Shown: piece by piece, positions 6,996 to 18,900 of the stretch
Position numbering within the stretch: the stretch's first letter is position 1
Layout of the letters: every line of letters starts with the position of its first letter
The notes under the pieces: generated by a model
Database searches by the model: none
Seen by the model: the letters and a program-made list of their open reading frames with translations, nothing else
What the model was told of the DNA's origin: nothing
Position numbers and translations under genes: made by a program
DNA from: Synechococcus sp. RS9909
GTDB taxonomy: Bacteria; Cyanobacteriota; Cyanobacteriia; PCC-6307; Cyanobiaceae
DNA: 64,000 bases
Direction of reading: 5' to 3'
NCBI RefSeq assembly: GCF_014279595.1
Contig: NZ_CP047943.1
Location: forward strand, 248,001 to 312,000

Positions 6996-9900
6996 ACTTG
7001 CCGCAATCGGACGGATCGCCGGTGTAGGTCTCGCCCGGCTTGAGTTGCTGCACTTCGGCGATGCAGCGCTGCAGCTGGTTGAGCACCGCCGCGTTGAGGG
7101 CGTTGCTCACGTCCTGCTGGAAGGCGAGGCCGGCGGTGATCGTGGCCTGGGGGAAGGCCGCCGAGGTGGCGCCGGAGAGCTGGCGATACAGCCCATTGAG
7201 GTCGCCCTTGGTTTCCTGGGCGAAGATCAGCGCTGCCGTGGATTCAAACTTGGCGGTGCTGCCCTTGGCCTGGATCTTGTTCACCGCTTTGCCCACGGCG
7301 GTGCTGTTGGGATCCAGTCCGCTCGGGGCGTAATCCACGGTGTAGCGGAAGCTCAGATCCTGGTTGTTGTCGATCAGATCGAAGCCGAAGGAAGCCACCG
7401 CCGATTTGGGTGCCACCAGCTTGAGATCGCCGATGGTGATGCCATCCAGGGCATCGACGATGCCTTCTGAGATGAAGGTGCCCGGCATCGCCTGGCCCAC
7501 CTGGTTGGCGAGCAGGTTCACGGTGCCGTTGAGGTTGGCGCGATAGCGGGTGGTGAGGTTATCGGTTTCGCCGGAGCGGAGCACCAGATCCGCCTCATAC
7601 ACCGACGTGTCGGTGGTGTCGTAGTTGGCGTTCACCACCAGATTGCCGATGCGGTATTCCCCGTTGGGGTTCACCACACCGCGCTGAATCAGCGTCACAT
7701 TGCCGTTGGCATCCACCAGCTGGGATTCGAGGCGGGCGTTGGGCGCGTTGTAGATGTTGCGGGTGATGCCGGGGATGATGATGTCGCCGGAGATCTCGCC
7801 GAAGTTGCTGATTTCGTCAGGGCCGCCCGGGCCGGTGATGGCATTGCTGCTGCCATCGCTGCCGCCGATGATCGTGCCGTAGTTGATCACGCGCTCCACC
7901 CGGTCGGTGGGCAGGTTGATCGCCGAGCCGCCGTCACCACCCTGGATCAGGGCGCCAGCGGCGTTCTCGACCCGCAGGTTGCCGCTGATGAGGCTGGTGC
8001 TCTTGGTGATGCCAACGCCACCGGTGCCTGTCGCCCGGATCACACCGCTGTTGCGCACCACCACCTCACCGGCGGGTGCGGTGCCGTCGGTGAAGCCCTC
8101 GGTGATCGCGCTCACCGAACCATCGGGGTTCTGATAGAGGTAGGCGCCGCCGGTGGCGTTCTGGAACAGCAGCGCCACGGCGTTGGTGCCGGAGGCGGTG
8201 ATGCTGCCGCTGTTATCGATGTTGATATCACCGGAACCGCCGGTGGGCTTGCCAAGCAGGGAAGCGTTGTTGTCTTTGCTGACGCCGCCGAACACGAAGC
8301 CACCACCGCCGGCGATGGTCTGAGCGACCACGGCGTGGGCACCGGTGCCGCTGGTGCTGATCGCGCCGGTGTTGGTGAAGCTGATGTCGGCCGAGCTGGA
8401 GTCGGCGTTGGTGTTGTTGAGGCTCACGGCACCGGAATCGGAACCGCTGACGCCACCACCACCGCCGATGGTCTGCAGCAGCACACCGAAGCTGTTGTCG
8501 CCGCTGGTCACGATCGTGCCGCTGTTGCTCACGTTCAGGGCACCGCTGGCCGTTGTGGTGCCGCCGTGGTTGGCCGCCGCGAAGTTGGCGCTGCTGCCGC
8601 CGGTGGTGTAACCGCCACCACCACCGATGCTCTGGAGCACCACAGCGGGCGACTGGTTGCCACTGGTGCCGATCACAGCACCGTTGTTGCTCCAGGTGAT
8701 CGCACCGGCACCGGCATCGGAGCCGAGGGTGCCGCTGCCGCCGGCGCCCAGTTGCACCGAGCCGCTGGTGGCGGATGCGAAACCACCGCCACCACCGATG
8801 CTCTGGAGCACGAGGGCGGGGCTGGTGTTGCCGCTGCTGCTCACCTGGGCGTTGCTGCTGAGGCTCAGGTCGATCGCAGCCCCAGAACTGTTGCCCACGT
8901 TGAGGTCGGCACCGCTGCGGCCGGCGGTGAGGTTGCCGCTCACCACACCCACACTGCCACCGCCGCCGCCGATCGTCTGGGCGAGAAGGGCGGGGGCATT
9001 GGCGCCGCCGGAGCTGAGGCTGCGCTCGAGGCTGAGGCTCAGCGCGCCGGCGCTGCGATCGCCGCGGCCGAGGCCACCGAGCGTGGCATCACCGCCCACG
9101 TTGGCCGCCGTGCCGCCACCGCCGCCGAGGCTCTGGGCGAGCACGGTGCTGCTGCCGTCGCCACTGCTGGAGAGCGGTGCATTGATCGTGAGGTTGAGAG
9201 CACCGCCGCTGCTGATCGGTGTGCCCAACGGCACGGAGCTGCCGCCGAGGTTGGCGTCACCGCCGACGCTGCCGACGCGTCCACCACCGCCACCGATCGA
9301 TTGCAGCAGCAGGGCGCTGGCATCGTTGCCCGTGGTGGCCGCCGCCACCTGGTTGGCGAGAGTCAGATCGGCGCCGGAAGACGTGCCGCGATAGAGGCCA
9401 CCCAGCTGGGCAGCGGCGCTGGTGCTGCCGGTGTAACCGCCACCGCCACCGATCGACTGGAAGCTGAAGCCGCTGGAGCCTTCCCCTGTGGTGACGATCC
9501 GGCTGCTGCCGCCGGCACTGAAGCTGAGGCTGCCGCCGCTGCCTTCCGTGCCGTTGCTGCCGCCGCCGAGCAGCAGATCGCCGCCGCTGATGGTGTTGTT
9601 CGGGAACACCAGACCGCCGCCGCCACCCACCGATTGGAGCACGAAGGCGGGCGACTGGCTGCCGGTGGTGACGATCGAGCCGTTGCCACCATCGCTGGCA
9701 AGGTCGAGCGAGACGCTGGCGGCGTTGCCGCTGCCGCCATCGGCGCCGAGGCTCACCGTGCCACTGGCGCTGCCGGCGCGGCCGCCACCGGCACCCACCG
9801 ACTGGCCGAAGATGCCGATTGATTGATCGCCGCTGGTGCTGATCGTGCCGGTGCTGCTGATGCTCACATCGCTGGCATCACCGGAGCCGCCGCCACTGGT

Positions 9901-12900
9901 GCCCATGCGGAGGGCCGTGCTGGTGCCACCCACCAGGCCACCACCACCCCCGATGCTCTGCACCAGCAGGCCATCGCTGCCAAAGCCGCTGGTGCTCACA
10001 TCACCACTGAGGGTCACGCTCACCACACCGGCATCGAGGCCTGCGCTGGTGCGGGCGCCGGCCGTGGCACTGCCGCTGTTGATTGGTGCGTAACCACCGC
10101 CGCCACCGATGCTCTGGGCGATCAGGGCCGGCGAGAGGGCACCGAAGCTGGCGAGGCTGTCGTTGATCGTGAGCGTCACGGCGGCACTGGTGTTGCGGGT
10201 GGCGCCATCGCCGCCGGCGGTGAGGCTGGTGGCTTCCGCACCCTCGAGGCCGAAGATCGCACCGCCGCCACCGCCGATCGACTGGGCGACGACGGCAGCG
10301 GAGTTGCTGCCGGCGGTGACGATCGGAGCGCTGCTGCTGAAGCTGATGCTGTCGGCGGAGTTGCTGCCGACCACCGAGCCGCCCAGGTTGATCGCATCGC
10401 CGCCGCTGCTGGTGGCGTAGAGGCCGCCACCACCGATCGACTGCAGGATCACGCCACTGGAGTTGTTGCCCGTGGTGGTGATCGCACCGGTGCTGGTGAA
10501 ATCGATCGCCGCAGCACGGCTGTCGCCGCGGCCATCGGCGCCGATGCTGATCGCTGTGGGGGCGCTGCCGCTGAGGCCACCGCCGCCGCCGATCGACTGG
10601 ATCGTCACGCCCGGTGAGCTGATGCCGCTGGTGCGCACCGGCGCTGCACTGCTGGCGCTGATCGCACCACCGCGCGCATCGCTCAGCAGGCCGGAGTTGC
10701 TGCCCACGCTCAGGGTTCCATCCACCTGGGCGAGCAGGCCACCACCACCACCGATGCTCTGGAGCACCACGCCGGGGCTGTCGTTGCCCTGGGTGGTGAC
10801 GCTGCGCCGCAGCTGGGTGAAGTTGAGACTGCCGCCGCTGCCGTCGACGCCGGCGAGAAGGGTGCCGCCGAGGCTGGCATCGCCGCCCACATCGGCAGCC
10901 ACACCGCCACCACCACCGATCGATTGCAACACCGCGCCAGGGCTGTTGGCGCCAACGGTGAGCACCTCAAAGGGAAGGATCAACTCAAGATCGGCGCCGG
11001 TCACCGTGCCGGTGCTGAGGCCACCGAGCTGCACGCTGCCGTTGGGCACGCTGCCGATCCAGCCGCCACCGCCACCGATCGACTGATGGATCACGCCGGG
11101 GGAGAAGGCGCCGGTGGCCTGCAGGGTGCCGCCGGCATTGACCAGGGTGAGTGTGCCGCCGGAGCCGGCGGTGCCGTTGCTGCCACCACCGAGCACAACG
11201 GTGCCGCTGCCGGCGCTGTCGCCCAGGCCCACCTGGCCGCCGCCACCACCGACGGACTGCATCAGATAGGAGGGGGAATAGGCGCCGCTGGTGGCAATCA
11301 CGCCACCGGCGTTGTTGAGGATGACGTTGCCACCATCGCCGCTGCCGCCGTCGGCGCCGAGGGTCATGGAGCCGCCGGCGGAGCCGACGCGACCGCCGCC
11401 GCCGCCCACCGACTGGGCCACCACACCGATGCTGTAGAGGCCGGCGGTGCTGATCGTGCCGCCCTGGTTGTTCACCACCACATCCCCGGCGTTGCCGCTG
11501 GCATTCACCGCACCGAGCTGGAGTGAGGAGCTGCTGGCGCCAGCGGTGCCGCCACCGGCACCGATCGACTGGGCGAGCACACCTTCCGAGTTGTTGCCGA
11601 GGGTGGTGATGCGGCCGCGATTGTCGATGGCGACGTTGCTGGCATTGGCGATGCCGCCATCCATCCCGAGGCGCATGCTGGCGCCGTTCTGGGAGGTGAA
11701 GCCACCGCCACCGCCCACGCTCTGGGCGATCACACCCTGCGATTGCACGCCGGCGGTGACCAGGTTGCTGCCGCTGCTGAAGAAGAGATCGATGGGGCCG
11801 CTGCTGCCGACCTGCTGGCCGGCACCGCCGAGTTCCACCAGGGCGGCGCTGCCGCTGCCGTCACCGCCCACGTAACCGCCGCCGCCACCGATCGACTGGG
11901 CGATCACGGCAGGAGAGGAGGTGCCGGTGGTCTGGATGCGGGAGTCGAATTTGGAGGTGAGGCTGACGCTGCCGGCCGTGGTGGTGCCGATCACATCCCC
12001 CCCCAGGCTCACCGAGCCACTGGAGGTGAAGGCCACACCGCCACCACCACCGATCGACTGCAGGGTGAGGCCGGGGCTGTTGCGGCCTTCCGTGCTGATC
12101 TGCCAGTCGCGACTGATCGCCTGAACGTCGCCGGCAGAGGTGTCGGCAATGCTCACGGTGCCGAGGTTGAGCTGAGCGCCGGCCACATCGGCGGCATAGC
12201 CACCGCCACCGCCGATCGACTGGAGCACCACGCCAGGACTTTCAGCACCCTGGGTGATCGCGGTGAAGGGTCCGTTGAGGGAGATTGCGCCGGCCCGCAG
12301 CGAGCCGATGCCGTTGCCACCGAGGGTGAGATCACCTGCCACGGAGTTGACACTGCCGCCACCGCCGCCGATTGATTGCACCACCAGAGCGGCGGAGTCG
12401 TCGCCCGTGGAGGTCATCGAGGCGCCAGCGTTGCTGATCACGCGGATGGCGCCGCCGTCGGCGTTGCCGCTGCCGTTGGTCATGCCGAGGTTGGCATTGC
12501 CGCCCACCTTGCCGAGGCGACCACCACCACCACCGATGGCCTGCACCAGCATCACCGGGGAGGTGGAGCCGGTGGTGATCAGATCGCCCTGGATGTCGAT
12601 CAGGATGGCTTGCTCAACCGGTTGCTCGGGGCAGCCACCGAAGCGGCAGGCCACGGGATAGAGCAGGCCGCTGCTGCCGGCGATGCCCAGATTTCCGCTG
12701 CTGCCGGAGCTGCCGAGGGTGGCGTCGGTGGCGAGATCACCGGCGAAACCACCACCGGCGCCGATCGATTGCACCACCAGGCCGGGGCTGATGTTGCCGG
12801 TGGTCTGCAGTTGGCCCTGCAGGATCACGCTCACGGCGCCGCCGGTGCCGGAGTTGAGATCGCTGGCACCGAGGGTCGCCGAGCTGAGGCTGTTCACCAG

Positions 12901-15900
12901 CGACCAACCACCACCACCACCGATGGATTGCAGAACGGCGGCGGCGGACCGGAGCCCGCTGGTGGCGATCGTGTTGCCGCCATTGGAGGTGAAATTGATG
13001 GCGGCGGCGTTGGCATTGCTGCTGTTGCTGCTGCCCAGCTGGATCAGGCCGCTGTTGGCCGACTGCAGCCCCTGCACGGCGCCGCCACCACCGGCGAGGC
13101 TCTGCATCAGCACGGCCGGGGAGGCCACGCCGCTTGTGATGATGTCGCCGTTGTTGGTGACAGTGACAGCGCCGCTGTTGGCGCCGCTGGCCGAGCGGCT
13201 GCCGAGGCTGAGGTTCTGACCGGCCACACCGTCGCTGAGCAGGGCGGCCAGACCACCACCACCACCCACCGACTGGGCCACCAGACCGGCAGCATTGTTG
13301 CCGGCGGTGCGGATGGCACCGCCGCTGGTGAGACTGACGGCGCCGCCGCTGCTCAGCAGGGGGGTCTCGGCACCCAGCCAGCTGGAATACAGCGAGGTGT
13401 TGATGCCGGCAATGCCGCCACCACCGCCGACGCTCTGAGCCACCAGGCCACTGCTGTTTTCACCCAGGGTGGCGATGCTGGAGCTGCTGGTGATGGTCAC
13501 AGCGCCACCGCTCTGGCTCACGCTGCTGGCGTCGCTGCCCAACTGCAGCTCGCCATCGACGTTGCCGATGCGGCCGCCGCCACCACCGATGCTCTGGGCC
13601 AGCAGGCCCGGAGCGTTGTTGCCCCGGGTGCTGATCGATCCGCTGCTGCGCCCGGTGATGGCGCCACCATCGAGGAAGCTGCCGCTGCTGGTGATGTCGG
13701 TCGCACCGAGGAGGGCGGCGCCGCCGACGTTGTCGGCCATGCCGCCGCCGCCGCCCACGCTCTGCAGCACCAGGCCGATGCCGTAGTTGCCGCTGCTGCT
13801 GATCGCGCCGTTGTAGTCGGCGTCGATCGCACCGCCGGTCATGCTGCCGCTGCTTTGTGCAGCACCCAGGCGGGTGATGTAGCGGGAGGAGCCGGCATAG
13901 CCGCCGCCCCCGCCGATGCTCTGGCTCACCAGCACCGGCGAGTTGTCGCCCTGGCTGATGAGGTCGGCATCGATGGTCAACGTGATGGAGCCACCATCCC
14001 CGCCATCAGACAGCAAGGAGCCGAGCAGGGAATAGGTGGATCCCTGGTCGATCAGCAGCCAACCGCCGCCGCCGCCGATGCTTTGGGCCAGCACCACAGA
14101 GGAATTGGCGGCCTGGGTGCTGAACTGACTGCCTCGGGCATCGAGGTTGATGGCACCACCGTCTCCACCACCACCGGGACCTGTGATCAAGGCGGTCAAG
14201 CCGAGATCGATGTCGTCGAGGAAGGAGAGCTCAGAATTTTCGTTGGCGCTGATGCTGGGCAGCAGATTGAGCCAGGCCTGTTGCCAGGCGAGGGCGATAT
14301 CCACGAGATCATCACTCACGCTGCCCTGGCGGCCCATCAGGATCGCGCCGGCATCGGTGGAATCGAGATCCACATCACCAACGAAGCCGCCACCGCCACC
14401 GATGCTTTGCAGGATCAGGGCCTGGGAGCCAATCCCTTCGGTCTGGAGGATGCCGCTGGTGCTGATGGTCAGATCACCCGCTTGCGCAGAGCCGGACCCA
14501 TTGCTGCCGAGCTTGATGAAGTCTGGGGTGTTGCTCAGGGGGATGTAGGCACCAGCACCAGCGATGCTCTGGCCGAGCAGGGCGGGGGATGCGATGCCAA
14601 CCGTGGTGATGTCGGCCGTGCTGTTCAGGCTGATCGCACCGCTATCGCTGATGGCCTGGCCGCGGCTGCCCACATTCACCAGTTGGTCCGTGCGCCCCAC
14701 AGAGCCGGTGATGGCGCCACCGCCACCGGCGCTTTGCAGGATCAGGCCGGGGGAGTAATCGCCGGCGGTGCTGATGCGGGAGTTGTTGACGGCACTGATC
14801 GCCCCACCCCGGGCACTGCCGCTGCTGATCTTGGAGCCAACGTTGAGATCGCCGCGCACATCAGCGATGAAGCCACCACCGCCACCGGTGCTCATCATCG
14901 CCAGACCGCTGGCACCATCGCCCTCGGTGCGGATCAAGGCACCGGTCTGACGGACATCGATCGAACCGCCATCGGCCACCACGGCCGACTCGGTGACCGT
15001 GCCCATTTGCACTGTTTCGGCCGCACCACCAAAGACGGTGCCGCCGCCGCCGCCCAGCGACAGCACATTCACGCCCACCGAGGTGTTGCCGCTGGTGCCC
15101 ACCGAACCGCTGTTGCGCAGGCTGATCGAGCCACCGGAGAGGTTGCCGGCTGCATCGAGGCTGCCCATGCGCATCCCGTTGGTGTAAGCGCTGATCGCAC
15201 CGCCGCCACCACCGACACTCTGCAGACGGATGGCGTGGGAGTCAATTCCCACGGTCACGACATCGGCACTGTTGGTGACGCTGAGGTTGCCGGCCTGGGC
15301 ATTGGTTCCGCCGCGACTCCCGAGCCTGGCGTTCGCAGTGGTTTTGCCGGTGAGTGCCGACCAGCCACCGCCACCAGCCACGCTCTGAATCAGCATGCCG
15401 GGGGAACTGTTGGCGTTGGTGCGGATCAGGGCCGAGGTGTTGGTGATGGTGAGATCACCGGCATTCCCCTCGTTGCTGAAATAGGAGGAGAGGAACAGGC
15501 GGTCGCTGCTGCTGAGGCTGGTGTCGGGGGACACGTAGGCATTGGCACCGCCGCCACCGCCGATGCTCTGGGCGAGCAGGCCGATCGAGCCCTCACCGCT
15601 GGTCTGGAGGTTGCCGCTGTTGGTCACCACCACATCGCCCGCTTCCGCCAGTTGGGCATACAGGGCTCCGAGGAACAGCTCATCGTTGCTGTCAGCGCTG
15701 GAGAAACCACCGCCACCACCGATGCTCTGGGCCAGCAGGGCGCTGGAGCCGATGCCATTGGTGATCACCTGGCCGCTGTTGTCGACGCTCACGTCGCCGG
15801 CACTGGCCCGGGCCGGTCCGTTCATGCCGTTGGTGAGGATGCCGTCGAGGATCAGGCCGGTGACGCCACCACCGCCGGCAACGCTCTGGGCGATCACGCC

Positions 15901-18900
15901 CGGCGAGGTGCTGCCGATGGTGAGGATCTCAGCCCGGTTGGTGAGCTCCACCGCACCGGAATTGAGCGTGTAATCGGTGCCGAGCTGGGGAATGGGCACT
16001 TCGGTGAGTTGATTCCGGTTGTACGCACCGCTGCCCAGACGCCCGCCGCGGTTCCTGGTCTGCTGGGAGCCGAGGTAGCCGCCACCACCACCGATGCTCT
16101 GGCTCACCAGGGCAGGGGATCCTTCGCCGCGGGTCACAATCGCGGCACCGCGGTTGGCCACGCTCACATCGCCGCCATTGGCTCTGACGCTGCCGCCTGC
16201 ACCGTCAAGGCCCAGCTCCAGATCCCCGTAGACCTGGTTGGCGAGGCCGCCACCACCACCGATGCTCTGGGCGACCAGACCGGCGGCGCCGTTGCCGGAG
16301 GTGCTGATCGAGCCCGTGTTGGTGAGGTCAAGCGAGCCCCCACTAGCGAGGCCTGTGCTGTCCAGCATGCCCATGCTGATCGAGCCGGCGCGGTTGCCGA
16401 TCACGCCACCACCACCGCCGATCGACTGGGCCGTGATGCCAGCGGCACTCAGGCCTGTGGTGATGATGTCGGCGCTGTTGGTGATGGTGAGATCGCCGGC
16501 CGAGAGCGTTCCCGACGACTCCTTGGCGCCCAGCTGGCTGATGGTGTCGCTGCTTACGTTGCCGGCAACCCAGCCGCCGCCGCCGCCGATGCTCTGCACG
16601 AGCATGGCGCGGGCGTAATCCCCCTCGGTCTGGATCAGGGCTCCGGTGTTGCGCAGGCTGATGGCACCACCGGAGCCGTTCACCAGACCCCCGGCGCCAA
16701 GCACGAGGTTGTTGGCGAGTTGTTGTTGTCCGAGCCGGCGGATGTTGCCGCCACCACCGCCGATGCTCTGGGCGATCAGGCCGGTGGAGGACGTGCCTGT
16801 GCTGATCAGGTTGCCGCTGTTGGTGATCGTCAGATCGCCGGCATTGGTGTTGCGGGAGTTGAAATCACCGAGGGTGATCGGCGCCTGCATCAGCGCGTTG
16901 GCGTAGGTGGTGGTGAAACCACCACCACCGCCGATGCTCTGCACCGTAAGCAGCGGTGCCGTGATGCCGGTGGAGCTGAGATCACCGCTGTTGTTGACGC
17001 TCACATCACCAGCACTGGCATTGTCCAGGCGTTCACCCCCCAGGGTGAGCGTGGTGCCATTGGTGAGACTCACCACACCACCGCCGCCGCCGATGCTCTG
17101 GGCCAGCAGCACCGTGGCCGCATTGCCGCTGGTGCGGATCGTGCTGCTGTTGATCACCGACACGTTGCCGGCCTGGGTGTTGCTGAGGTCTTCGCCACCG
17201 AGTTGGGTGGTGCTGGCGGAGCTGCCCAGATAGCCACCACCGCCGCCGATGGTCTGGGCGATCAGGGCGAAGGCACCTTCACCGCGGGTCTCAATCGCCG
17301 CCCCCCGGTTGTTCACGCTGACGTCGCCAGCGCTGAGCGATCCTTCACCATTGCCGATGGCGCCGCCGAGGCGCACATTGCCGCTGTCGCTGCCGGCGAC
17401 GCTGCCGCCGCCGCCGCCGATGCTCTGCACCAGCATGGCGCTCGACACATTGCCGAGTGTGAGCACCGAACCGCTGGTGCTGACTGACACGGAACCACCA
17501 CTGGCATCGCCGGTGAGGTTGAGACCCCCCAGCAGCAGACCGCCGGAAGCGGAGCTGATCACCCCACCGCCACCACCGATGCTCTGCACGGTGAGTGCGG
17601 CCGAAGAATCACCCGACGACACGAGATCGGCCGTGTTGGTGACCTCAACGGCGCCGCCATTGGCGGAGTCGCTGTTGTTGCGAGCACCGATGCGGGTGTT
17701 GGCCAGGCTCTGGGCACTCACCAGGGCATAGCCGCCACCGCCGCCGATCGATTGCACCGTGAACACGGGGGAGAAATCCTGCAGGGTCTCCAGGCGTGAC
17801 GCGATGTTGTTGATCGTGACGTCGCCGGCATTGGCATTGACCGAGCCGCGGCTGCCGACGCGCACGGTGTACTCATCGGTGCCGGCGGTTTCGGAGATGT
17901 AGCCACCACCACCGCCGATGCTCTGGGCGATCAGGCCGGCGGAACCGTTGGCGGCGGTGAGCAGATCACCGCTGTTGGTGAGTGTGATGGCGCCACCCTG
18001 GGCGCGGGCGTTGCTGGCCTCGGAGGCATCGGCGCCGAGAATTACCTGGTTGCCGCTGTCGGTGGCGGAGGCACCACCGCCGCCGCCGATGCTCTGCACC
18101 ACCAGGGCCGCCGCATTCAGGCCCTGGGTGGCGATGGAGGATCGACTGGTCACGGCCACGTCGCTGGCCGAACTGACGCTGTTGGCGCGCAGTGTGCCGC
18201 CGAGAGTGAGGTCGTCTCCAGCCGTGATCCCGGTGAAGCCACCACCGCCGGCGATGCTCTGCACCAGAAGCCCCGTGCTGTTCTCGCCCTGGGTGACGAT
18301 TGTGGGCACGGTGTTGGTAAGAGTGATCGCCCCGGAACTGGTGGCCCCACCCATAGCGGCACCGAGTCGGGCATTACCGCCCACGTTGCCGACCCAGCCG
18401 CCGCCGCCGCCGATGCTCTGGATCACCATCGCCGGGGAGCTGTCGCCTCGGGTGACGAGCAGGTCGGCCTCGGTGACCACGCTCAGATCACCGGCCGTGG
18501 CCACACCGGAGCTGGTGCTGCTCATGCCGAGCACCGCATTGCCCAGCACCTGACCACCGAGGCCGCCGCCGCCACCGATGGTCTGCACCACGAGGGCAGC
18601 GGAGTTGAGACCACTGGTGCCGATATCGCCGTTCTGGCGCAGGCTCACCGCGCCGGCGGAGAGGGCTCCGCTCATGCTGCTGGCCCCCAGGGTGACGTTG
18701 CCCAGGGCGTTGCCGGTGACGCCACCGCCACCGCCAATGCTCTGGATCACGGCGCCGGTGGAGTAATCCGCCGTGGTGATGATCGTGCTGTTGTTAATCA
18801 CCGACACGTTGCCGGCGCCCAGACTCGTTCCACCCTCGCTGCCGAGCTGGGCATCGGGGCTGCTGCGCAGCAGCGACCAGCCGCCGCCACCGCCGATGCT

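Noticed and set aside
12376-17487. A 1,703-codon open frame on the plus strand opposite the giant gene, and several others of 200-500 codons there
   Set aside because: They are the reverse-complement reading of GGN/GCN/AGC-rich repeats, which leave few stop codons. Their proteins are low-complexity with no family features.
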